Below, one piece after another: positions 1-4,820 of a stretch of 5,344 bases of DNA. The stretch lies in the NCBI GenBank assembly GCA_035500775.1, contig DATJWY010000287.1, positions 1-5,344 of the forward strand, given 5' to 3'. Source of the DNA: DATJWY01 sp035500775. GTDB taxonomy: Bacteria; Pseudomonadota; Alphaproteobacteria; Acetobacterales; Acetobacteraceae. Made by a program: the position numbers and the translations under genes. The stretch's first letter is position 1; each line of letters starts with the position of its first letter. The notes under the pieces were generated by a model, which worked only from the letters and a program-made list of their open reading frames with translations, searched no databases and was not told where the DNA came from.

Positions 1-182
1 AGCCACAGGTTCAGGGGGACGTGGCTGGACTCGAACACGGTGTCAATCTTGACGGTAAACTGGCGCTTGCAGGGGCCGCAGCGATACAGGCCGATCCGAC
101 CGCCCTTAACCGTCGTAATCCGATCCTTCCCACCGCGACGCGGACAGACGGGGTCATACTTTAAGTAAAGCTCTGTTCGCAA
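1..182 (-). pseudogene. IS1595-family transposase, N-terminal fragment (partial, probably degraded)
   Basis: Read on the minus strand, this frame contains YDPVCPRRGGKDRI, then GLYRCGPCKRQFTVK, then DTVFESSHVPLNLWL, and continues past the left edge. This is the N-terminal zinc-ribbon of IS1595-family (ISXO2-like) DDE transposases, which precedes the catalytic domain; the catalytic part is outside the window. The family normally has two CxxC pairs. The second (CGPC, codons at 78-80 and 69-71) is intact, but the first reads CPRRG, with arginine (codon 135-137) where the second cysteine belongs, a one-base change from TGC. The usual GT before VFE is DT here (Asp codon 42-44). There is no in-frame ATG: the frame opens after a stop at 216-218, and the only plausible start near the conserved part is TTG at 180-182, giving a shorter N-terminus than I expect. 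Missing ligand plus poor start suggest a decayed copy. Family assignment is firm; inactivity is inference. Confidence 0.8.
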
Positions 183-294
183 ATCATATACGCAACCCGC
201 AGAGGCGTATTTAAATCAATGAGTTAGAAACGATAGCTTGACAAACAAGGCTCTGTCAGATTTCAGCACGCATAGCGTTTACGAATAGAGTCAT
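183..294. other. AT-rich non-coding segment, probable terminal region of the IS
   Basis: This stretch lies upstream of the transposase fragment and before the double-hairpin element. It is clearly richer in A and T than the rest of the window. In IS1595 elements the terminal inverted repeat lies a short way upstream of the transposase, so the end of the insertion should fall here. The opposite end is outside the window, so I cannot define the terminal repeat or the 8-bp target duplication typical of the family. A weak dyad (TGACA/TGTCA on the minus strand, around 243-263) is the only symmetry I noticed. I see no gene. Confidence 0.4.
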
Positions 295-355
295 AAGTGA
301 TGGATTCCAAAGGCTTCGCCTTTGGCGGGGTCGAGGGGCGGAGCCCCTCGCCTTA
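295..355 (-). repeat. Double-hairpin inverted-repeat element, copy A; probable terminator of rph-rdgB
   Basis: Two perfect hairpins sit side by side: 307-325 (8-bp stem CCAAAGGC/GCCTTTGG, triloop TTC) and 332-350 (8-bp stem CGAGGGGC/GCCCCTCG, triloop GGA). The 61 bases are the reverse complement of 4562-4622 with four differences: three are the TTC triloop and one is base 299. The element begins 7 nt after the rdgB stop codon, so it should lie in the 3' end of the rph-rdgB transcript. No run of T follows the stems, so it is not a canonical intrinsic terminator; it may instead block exonucleases or be a REP-like dispersed repeat. The repeat and hairpins are seen directly; the terminator role is inferred from position. 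Confidence 0.85.
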
Positions 356-362
356 ACTTGTC

Positions 363-995
363 TCAGCGCGTATGTGGCTCCGCCCCTGGCCTTTCGCTGC
401 CGAGGCAGGCGGCCACGAACTGGGCGAAGGCCCGCGCCCGGTGGCTGGTCGCGTGTTTCTGGGCCGGCGGCATCTCGCCATAGGTGTCCTGCTCGCCCTC
501 CGGCACAAAGGCCGGATCGTAGCCGAAGCCCTGGCTGCCGCGCGGGGGCAGGGCCAGCGTGCCCTCCACACGGCCCTCGAAGATCTCGGTATGCCCGTCC
601 GGCCAGGCGAGGCAGAGGACGCAGACGAAGGCGGCGCGCCGGTCAGGCGAGTCGCCCAGCTCACGCCGGATGCGCTCGATCGCGCCGGTGAAATCCTTGT
701 TCGGGCCGGCCCACCGAGCCGAGAACACGCCCGGGGCGCCGCCGAGGCCAGCGACGCAGAAGCCGGAATCGTCGGCAAGGGCGGGGAGGCCGGAGCCGCG
801 CGCCGCCGCCAGCGCCTTGATTCGCGCATTGCCGGCGAAATCCGGCGCATCCTCCGGCGGCTCGGGCAGGCCGAGCGCCCCGGCGGAGACCGCCGAGAGG
901 CCGAGCGGGCGGAGCAGATCCGCGATCTCGGCGAGCTTGCCCGGATTATGCGTCGCGACGACCAGCCGCGTGCCGGGCGGGAGGCGCTGGCTCAT
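363..995 (-). CDS. rdgB: RdgB/HAM1 dITP/XTP pyrophosphatase
   Basis: 210 aa. The enzyme hydrolyses the non-canonical purine triphosphates ITP, dITP and XTP to monophosphate plus pyrophosphate in the cytoplasm, keeping deaminated bases out of DNA and RNA. Family motifs appear in order: the nucleotide-binding THNPGK (residues 15-20), Glu48 aligning with the catalytic Glu of the usual EETG segment, FAGNARIKA (53-61, with Gly55 where many homologues have Glu), the catalytic ADDSG (74-78), GAPGVFSARWAG (86-97), QGFGYDPAFV (155-164) and the purine-recognition SHRARAF (184-190). The length is near the usual 195-210 aa, with a short unconserved C-terminal tail. The ATG (993-995) overlaps the rph stop codon as ATGA, which indicates translational coupling, so the two genes are very likely co-transcribed. 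A 61-bp double-hairpin element follows the stop. No defect is visible. Identification is secure. Confidence 0.96.
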   Translation of the reverse strand: MSQRLPPGTRLVVATHNPGKLAEIADLLRPLGLSAVSAGALGLPEPPEDAPDFAGNARIKALAAARGSGLPALADDSGFCVAGLGGAPGVFSARWAGPNKDFTGAIERIRRELGDSPDRRAAFVCVLCLAWPDGHTEIFEGRVEGTLALPPRGSQGFGYDPAFVPEGEQDTYGEMPPAQKHATSHRARAFAQFVAACLGSERPGAEPHTR

Positions 996-1708
996 GCCTC
1001 CAGCACCGCGCGTTGGGCGGTGAAGAGTTGGGCGGTGCCGAGCCGGGCGAGGCGCATCAGGTCGGCGAATTGCGCGTCGGAGAACGGGGCGCGCTCGGCG
1101 GTGCCCTGGATCTCGACGATGCCGCCGCCCTCGGTCAGCACGAAATTGGCGTCCGCCTCGGCGCCGCTATCCTCCTGGTAGTCGAGGTCGAGCACCGCCT
1201 GGCCCTCGACGAGGCCGCAGGACACGGCCGCGACCTGCCCGGTCAGCGGCACGGCGCCGAGTACCCGCATCTTCACCAGATGGCGGAAGGCGAGGGTGAG
1301 GGCGACATAGGCGCCGGTGATGGCGGCACAGCGCGTGCCGCCATCGGCGTTGAGCACGTCGCAATCCAGGGTGACGCTGATCTCGCCCATGGCGGTGCGG
1401 TCGGTGACGGCGCGGAGCGCGCGGCCGATCAGGCGCTGGATTTCCTGCGTGCGGCCGGATTGCTTGCCGCGCGCCGCCTCGCGGTCGCCGCGCGTATGGG
1501 TGGCGCGGGGGAGCATGCCGTATTCGGCCGTCACCCAGCCCTGGCCGGTGCCGCGCAGGAAGGGGGGCACCTTGCCTTCCACGCTGGCGGCGCAGAGCAC
1601 CTCGGTGCCGCCCATGCGGATGAGGCAGGAGCCTTCGGCGTGGCGGGCGAAGCCGGGCTCGATGGAGAGGAAGCGCAACGCGTCTGCGGCGCGGCCGGAT
1701 GGGCGCAT
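992..1708 (-). CDS. rph: Ribonuclease PH
   Basis: 238 aa, the same length as E. coli Rph. A phosphorolytic 3'-5' exoribonuclease that removes nucleotides after the CCA end of tRNA precursors and joins in RNA turnover; it works as a hexamer in the cytoplasm. Visible landmarks are the N-terminal MRPSGRAADALR, the HAEGS segment (23-27), GQGWVTAEYGMLPR (55-68), Arg86 in GKQSGRTQEIQRLIGRALR (81-99), LDCDVLNADGGTR (114-126) with the phosphate-binding GGTR, and the catalytic aspartates in DYQEDSGAEAD (Asp180 and Asp186). I chose the ATG at 1706-1708 because homologues begin MRP.GR; an AGGA (plus positions 1718-1721) lies 9 nt upstream. The frame is open further, to a GTG at 1742-1744 that would add 12 residues with a GGGAA 5 nt upstream, but those residues match nothing in the family. 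First gene of the operon, ending in the ATGA overlap with rdgB. Confidence 0.96.
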   Translation of the reverse strand: MRPSGRAADALRFLSIEPGFARHAEGSCLIRMGGTEVLCAASVEGKVPPFLRGTGQGWVTAEYGMLPRATHTRGDREAARGKQSGRTQEIQRLIGRALRAVTDRTAMGEISVTLDCDVLNADGGTRCAAITGAYVALTLAFRHLVKMRVLGAVPLTGQVAAVSCGLVEGQAVLDLDYQEDSGAEADANFVLTEGGGIVEIQGTAERAPFSDAQFADLMRLARLGTAQLFTAQRAVLEA

Positions 1709-1750
1709 GGGGCGGAATCCTGTGGGCAAGAGGGAACGGGACACGCTGTT

Positions 1751-1812
1751 TCCCGGATCATGGAGCGTTTTCGCGGCGACCCTGCACGGCGGAAACGCTC
1801 CATGGTCCGGGA
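1751..1812 (+). repeat. Long imperfect palindrome (24-bp stem, 14-nt loop) upstream of rph
   Basis: Bases 1751-1774 pair with 1789-1812: 22 Watson-Crick pairs plus two G-T pairs (1758/1805 and 1771/1792), leaving a 14-nt loop at 1775-1788. In plus-strand RNA both exceptions are G-U wobbles, so the stem is unbroken; in minus-strand RNA they become A-C mismatches. The near arm starts 43 bp upstream of the preferred rph ATG and 7 bp from the alternative GTG. It could be a mobile palindromic repeat (REP/MITE-like), a protein-binding site or an RNA hairpin in the rph leader. The pairing is read directly; the role is unknown. Confidence 0.8.
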
Positions 1813-2049
1813 CCGGCGAGCAACTTCATCGGCCGGACCGGGGTACGGCGCGGCGGGGAGTGCTCTACCCCGGGAGCGGTCGCGCCGGAAGGGCGGCCGG
1901 CCGCGCCAGGGCGATGCAGGGGGATGGTGCATGGGGGCGCGATGGTGATCGGGGGGACCCCATGTCGCCAGCGTCACGATGGCGCCAACGTCACGATTTA
2001 TCCTATGATCAGGGGGCTTTTGTCGCGCATTGTCGGCTCTGGGCGGCGT

Positions 2050-2092
2050 GCCGATATCTGGCCTTACTGTCGCCGATGTCTGGCCGCACTGT
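2050..2092. repeat. Two 21-bp direct repeats, 22-bp period, upstream of galU
   Basis: Bases 2050-2070 and 2072-2092 share 18 of 21 positions, with the common core GCCGAT-TCTGGCC-ACTGT. The period of 22 bp is close to two helical turns, so both copies present the same face of the helix. They lie about 130-175 bp upstream of the galU start, a reasonable place for an activator or repressor, although a simple duplication is equally possible. Confidence 0.55.
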
Positions 2093-2174
2093 TCAGGCAA
2101 TGGGGAGCACACTTTAGCAGGAACGTCGCTTGCTGGCCTGACACGTGCATGGCACGAATCCTGGGTTTGTAACC

Positions 2175-2198
2175 TGACCCGCTCGCCAAGGTGGGTCA
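2175..2198. promoter_or_regulatory. galU: Dyad TGACCC-N12-GGGTCA just upstream of galU
   Basis: Two perfect 6-bp inverted half-sites (2175-2180 and 2193-2198) lie 13 bp before the galU ribosome-binding site. They could be an operator for a dimeric regulator or a short hairpin in the galU leader. Six-base arms can occur by chance, and I recognise no regulator consensus. Confidence 0.3.
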
Positions 2199-2211
2199 TC
2201 TACGCTCGAGT

Positions 2212-2216
2212 AAGGA
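2212..2216 (+). promoter_or_regulatory. galU: Ribosome-binding site that fixes the GTG start of galU
   Basis: AAGGA lies 7 nt before the GTG at 2224-2226. This supports that start over the in-frame GTG at 2191, which would add 11 residues unlike any GalU N-terminus. Confidence 0.75.
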
Positions 2217-2223
2217 ATTTCAC

Positions 2224-3099
2224 GTGATTAAGCCATTGCGCAAGGCCGTCCTTCCGGTCGCCGGCCTCGGTACACGGTTCCTTCCCGCGACCAAGGCAGC
2301 CGCCAAGGAGATGCTGCCGGTCGTTGACAAGCCCCTCATCCAGTATGCCGTGGACGAAGCGCGGGCCGCAGGAATCGAGCAGTTTTGCATGATTACCGGG
2401 CGCGGCAAGACCGCCCTGGTCGAGCATTTCGACGTCGCCTACGAGCTTGAGGCCACGCTGCGGCAGCGCGGCAAGGACGACGCCATCCGCATGCTGCGGG
2501 GAAGCCAGATGCCGCCCGGCGCCATCACCACGGTGCGGCAGCAGGAGCCGCTCGGCCTTGGCCACGCCATCTGGTGCGCCCGCGCCTTCATCGGCGACGA
2601 TCCGTTCGCGATCCTGCTGCCGGATGACCTGATTTTGAGCGAGGTGTCCTGCACGAGGCAGCTTGCCGAGGCCTATGCGGAAACCGGCGGCAATGTCGTC
2701 GCCGTGACCGAGGTGCCGCACGAGCAGACCAACCGCTACGGCATCATCGACCCGGGCACGGATGACGGCCGGCTGGTCGAGGTGCAGGGCCTGGTCGAGA
2801 AGCCTGACCCGGACAAGGCGCCGTCCAACCTCTCGGTCATTGGCCGCTACGTGCTGCTGCCGGACGTGATCCCGTATCTCGCGAAGATGGAGCGCGGTGC
2901 CGGCAACGAGGTGCAGCTGACCGACGCGATGGCGCAGATGATCGGCAAGACGCCGTTCCATGGCCTGCGCTACGAGGGGCGGCGCTTCGATTGCGGCGAC
3001 AAGGTCGGCTTCCTGGAAGCGCAGATCGCCTTCGCCCTGAAGCGGCCGGAACTCGCGCCGGCGGTGCGGAATTTCCTGAAGACGTATCAGGAGAAGTGA
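2224..3099 (+). CDS. galU: UTP-glucose-1-phosphate uridylyltransferase (UDP-glucose pyrophosphorylase)
   Basis: 291 aa from a GTG start. Converts glucose-1-phosphate and UTP to UDP-glucose and pyrophosphate in the cytoplasm; UDP-glucose is the donor for LPS, exopolysaccharide and cellulose synthesis. The protein opens IKPLRKAVLPVAGLGTRFL, the standard GalU N-terminus, with the nucleotide-binding loop GLGTRFLPATK (14-24) and KEMLP (28-32). The residue before KEM is Ala where most homologues have Pro. Next come the metal-binding aspartates in ILLPDD (130-135), NVVAVTEVP (157-165), RYGIID (171-176), VEKP with the sugar-phosphate lysine (191-194), GNEVQLTDA (227-235) and the C-terminal FDCGDKVGFLEA (255-266). 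Length is normal. The GTG at 2224 has AAGGA 7 nt upstream and gives the family N-terminus; an earlier in-frame GTG at 2191 is less likely. Its stop lies 2 bp before the mutase ATG, so the two form one operon. Distinguished from sugar-nucleotidyltransferases such as RfbA by the KEMLP and FDCGDK motifs. Confidence 0.96.
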   Translation: MIKPLRKAVLPVAGLGTRFLPATKAAAKEMLPVVDKPLIQYAVDEARAAGIEQFCMITGRGKTALVEHFDVAYELEATLRQRGKDDAIRMLRGSQMPPGAITTVRQQEPLGLGHAIWCARAFIGDDPFAILLPDDLILSEVSCTRQLAEAYAETGGNVVAVTEVPHEQTNRYGIIDPGTDDGRLVEVQGLVEKPDPDKAPSNLSVIGRYVLLPDVIPYLAKMERGAGNEVQLTDAMAQMIGKTPFHGLRYEGRRFDCGDKVGFLEAQIAFALKRPELAPAVRNFLKTYQEK

Positions 3100-3101
3100 G
3101 A

Positions 3102-4538
3102 ATGGCCGAACTGCAAACCCAGGGCGCCGGGTTTACCCATCACTTCGACCCGACCTCGCTGCGCGAGTACGATATTCGCGGCATCGTCGGCAAGACGCTG
3201 CACGAGGCGGATGCCTTCGCCATCGGCCGGGTGTTCGGCTCGATCGTCGCCGACCAGGGCGGCAGCAAGGTCGCGGTCGGCTATGACGGGCGGCTCTCCT
3301 CGCCCGCGCTGGAACAGGCGCTGGTGGACGGGCTGAAGGCGAGCGGCATGGAGGTGCTGCGCATCGGCCGCGGGCCGACGCCGATGCTCTATTATGCCGC
3401 CACCACCCAGGCGACCGACGGCGCAGTGATGGTGACCGGCAGCCACAACCCGCCGAACTATAACGGCTTCAAGATGATGCTCGGACGCAAGCCGTTCTTC
3501 GGCGAGCAGATCCGGGATCTCGGCGCGCGCGCCGCCGCCGGTCAGGTGGTGGCGGCAGAGGAGCCGGGCAGCGACCGTTCGCTCGACATCGTCGCCGACT
3601 ACGTGTCGCGGCTGATCAGCGACTGGGATGGCGGCGACCGCATCCTCAAGGTGGTGTGGGACAATGGCAACGGCGCGGCGGGCGAGGTGCTGCAGCGCCT
3701 GGTCGGTTGCCTGCCGGGCGAGCATGTCGTGCTCAACGGCGAGATCGACGGGACCTTCCCGGCGCATCACCCGGACCCGACCGTGCCGAAGAACCTGGAG
3801 CAGCTGATCGAGACGGTGCGCGAGCGCGGCGCCGATGTCGGCATCGCCTTCGACGGCGACGCCGACCGCATCGGTGCGGTGGACGACAAGGGCAACATCC
3901 TGGCCGGCGACCAGCTGCTGGTCATCCTCGGGCGCGACGTGCTGCGCGCGCATCCGGGTGCCACCATCATCGCCGACGTCAAGGCGAGCCAGGTGCTGTT
4001 CGACGAGATCGCGCGCGCCGGGGGCAATCCGCTCATGTGGCGCACCGGGCATTCGCTGATCAAGGCGAAGATGGCCGAGACCGGCTCGCCGCTCGCCGGC
4101 GAGATGTCGGGGCACGTGTTCTTCGCCGATAAGTGGTACGGCTTCGACGACGCGCTCTACGCCGCCGTGCGCCTGCTCGGCATCGTGGCGCGGCTCGATG
4201 AGCCGCTCTCCGACGTGCATGACGCGCTGCCGCATGTGCTGAACACGCCGGAACTGCGCTTCGATTGCGATGACCGCCGCAAGTTCCAGGTCATCGAGGA
4301 AGTGGCGGCGCGGCTGAAGGAGCAGGGCGCCAAGGTCGCCGATATCGACGGTGTGCGGGTGCAGACCGCGGATGGCTGGTGGCTGCTGCGTGCCTCCAAC
4401 ACCCAGGCCGTGCTGGTGGCCCGGGCCGAGGCGACAACCGAGGAAGGGTTGGAACGGCTGAAGGCGGCGCTTTCCGCGCAGTTGCAGGCCTCCGGGCTGG
4501 AAGCGCCGGATTTCTCGGGCGCTAACGCCGGGCACTGA
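3102..4538 (+). CDS. Phosphomannomutase/phosphoglucomutase (AlgC-type alpha-D-phosphohexomutase)
   Basis: 478 aa. Interconverts hexose 6-phosphate and 1-phosphate (mannose and/or glucose) through a phosphoserine enzyme, supplying glucose-1-phosphate to GalU or mannose-1-phosphate to GDP-mannose synthesis. The four family signatures are present and intact: catalytic serine in TGSHNPP (Ser114), metal loop FDGDADR (Asp251, Asp253, Asp255, Arg256), sugar-recognition GEMSGH (333-338), and phosphate-binding RASNT (Arg430, Ser432, Asn433, Thr434) in the last domain. They fall close to the positions known for Pseudomonas aeruginosa PMM/PGM. The N-terminal LREYDIRGIVG (20-30) is also typical. The ATG at 3102 has AGGAG (3089-3093, inside the end of galU) 8 nt upstream; a longer open frame from 2991 overlaps galU and is rejected. 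Adjacency to galU suggests glucose-1-phosphate is the physiological product, but sequence alone does not settle mannose versus glucose preference, so I give no symbol (algC, manB and pgm are all in use). A 61-bp double-hairpin element begins 23 nt after the stop. Confidence 0.95.
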   Translation: MAELQTQGAGFTHHFDPTSLREYDIRGIVGKTLHEADAFAIGRVFGSIVADQGGSKVAVGYDGRLSSPALEQALVDGLKASGMEVLRIGRGPTPMLYYAATTQATDGAVMVTGSHNPPNYNGFKMMLGRKPFFGEQIRDLGARAAAGQVVAAEEPGSDRSLDIVADYVSRLISDWDGGDRILKVVWDNGNGAAGEVLQRLVGCLPGEHVVLNGEIDGTFPAHHPDPTVPKNLEQLIETVRERGADVGIAFDGDADRIGAVDDKGNILAGDQLLVILGRDVLRAHPGATIIADVKASQVLFDEIARAGGNPLMWRTGHSLIKAKMAETGSPLAGEMSGHVFFADKWYGFDDALYAAVRLLGIVARLDEPLSDVHDALPHVLNTPELRFDCDDRRKFQVIEEVAARLKEQGAKVADIDGVRVQTADGWWLLRASNTQAVLVARAEATTEEGLERLKAALSAQLQASGLEAPDFSGANAGH

Positions 4539-4561
4539 GGGGGCGCGAGCCTCGATGTAGG

Positions 4562-4622
4562 TAAGGCGAGGGGCTCCGCCCCTCGACCCCGCCAAAGGCT
4601 TGGCCTTTGGAATCCATTACTT
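4562..4622 (+). repeat. Double-hairpin inverted-repeat element, copy B; probable terminator of galU-mutase operon
   Basis: Two perfect hairpins: 4567-4585 (CGAGGGGC/GCCCCTCG, triloop TCC) and 4592-4610 (CCAAAGGC/GCCTTTGG, triloop TTG). The whole segment is the reverse complement of 295-355 at 57 of 61 positions. Relative to transcription it has the same orientation as copy A has to rdgB: the G/C hairpin comes first, then the CCAAAGGC hairpin. It begins 23 nt after the mutase stop. No T-run follows, so a terminator or RNA-stabilising role is inferred from placement and structure. Confidence 0.85.
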
Positions 4623-4642
4623 GGGCTCTGTTTTCAGAGTCC
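4623..4642 (+). other. Hairpin with TTTT loop directly after copy B
   Basis: GGGCTCTG (4623-4630) pairs with CAGAGTCC (4635-4642) around a TTTT loop: eight pairs, one of them G-U in plus-strand RNA. It abuts the double-hairpin element, so the mutase transcript would meet three hairpins in a row. It may add to termination; there is no T-tract after it. Confidence 0.5.
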
Positions 4643-4675
4643 GTGCACTATGCTTTTCAGGTCGGAAAATAAGGC

Positions 4676-4734
4676 CAGGGGGGCTTTGCCTCCCTGACCC
4701 CCGTCACACGAAGGCGTGCATGTGCACGACGGGG
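4676..4734 (+). other. Two further inverted repeats in the leader of the Met-rich gene
   Basis: Bases 4676-4684 pair with 4688-4696 (nine pairs including one G-U, loop TTT). Immediately after, CCCCGTC (4699-4705) pairs with GACGGGG (4728-4734), enclosing the small palindrome GTGCA-TG-TGCAC (4716-4727). The first resembles the G-rich/C-rich triloop hairpins of the 61-bp elements in design but not in sequence. They could be a remnant of another dispersed hairpin repeat or structure in the 5' leader of the downstream gene. I could not place a promoter between here and 4806; a dyad TTTCCG/CGGAAA (4754-4759 and 4774-4779) is the only other symmetry. Confidence 0.45.
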
Positions 4735-4820
4735 CCATTGGCTCCAGGCTCCGTTTCCGTTCGCCTTGGCTCACGGAAAACGCTCCAAACTTCGAAATCG
4801 TGGGATGGGGAAAAAAAGCC

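Larger units (their letters stand above)
1709..2223. other. Divergent intergenic region between rph and galU
   Basis: About 515 bp without a convincing gene; the open frames crossing it resemble no protein I recognise and extend antisense into rph. It must hold the promoters of both operons. Visible structure: a 24-bp imperfect stem at 1751-1812; an 8-bp dyad CCGGGGTA/TACCCCGG (1838-1845 and 1866-1873); a 7-bp dyad CATGGGG/CCCCATG (1930-1936 and 1958-1964); a 14-bp direct repeat with one mismatch (1967-1980 and 1984-1997); a 21-bp direct repeat with three mismatches (2050-2070 and 2072-2092); a small palindrome CGTGC-ATG-GCACG (2144-2156); and TGACCC/GGGTCA (2175-2198) close to galU. A TATGAT at 2004-2009 resembles a -10 box but has no good -35 partner. 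I could not place either promoter with confidence. Confidence 0.6.

Noticed and set aside
219..294. Possible extension of the 61-bp repeat homology outward (ACTCT.TT and CTATGC on both flanks)
   Set aside because: The matches need gaps and are too short to distinguish from chance.
1013..1948. Long plus-strand open frame antisense to rph
   Set aside because: Compositionally a shadow of rph in high-GC DNA, with no recognisable domains.
2130..2159. Promoter candidate TTGCTG / ACGAAT with an 18-bp spacer upstream of galU
   Set aside because: Both boxes match the consensus poorly; not strong enough to annotate.
1699..2172. Plus-strand open frame of 157 codons in the intergenic region
   Set aside because: No convincing ribosome-binding site or domain, and it crosses the palindrome and the direct repeats. 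Treated as non-coding.
1531..2199. Minus-strand open frame of 222 codons spanning the intergenic region
   Set aside because: It overlaps rph in another frame, its sequence is Arg/Pro-rich and unrecognised, and part of it is just the translated palindrome at 1751-1812.
3087..4595. Long minus-strand open frame (502 codons) antisense to the phosphohexomutase
   Set aside because: Long antisense frames are expected opposite high-GC genes. Its product resembles no family I know, while the plus frame has every catalytic motif.
4774..4787. Match between CGGAAAACGCTCCA and the arms of the palindrome at 1751-1812
   Set aside because: Only about 12 bases match without a gap, which is expected by chance in a window of this size searched on both strands.
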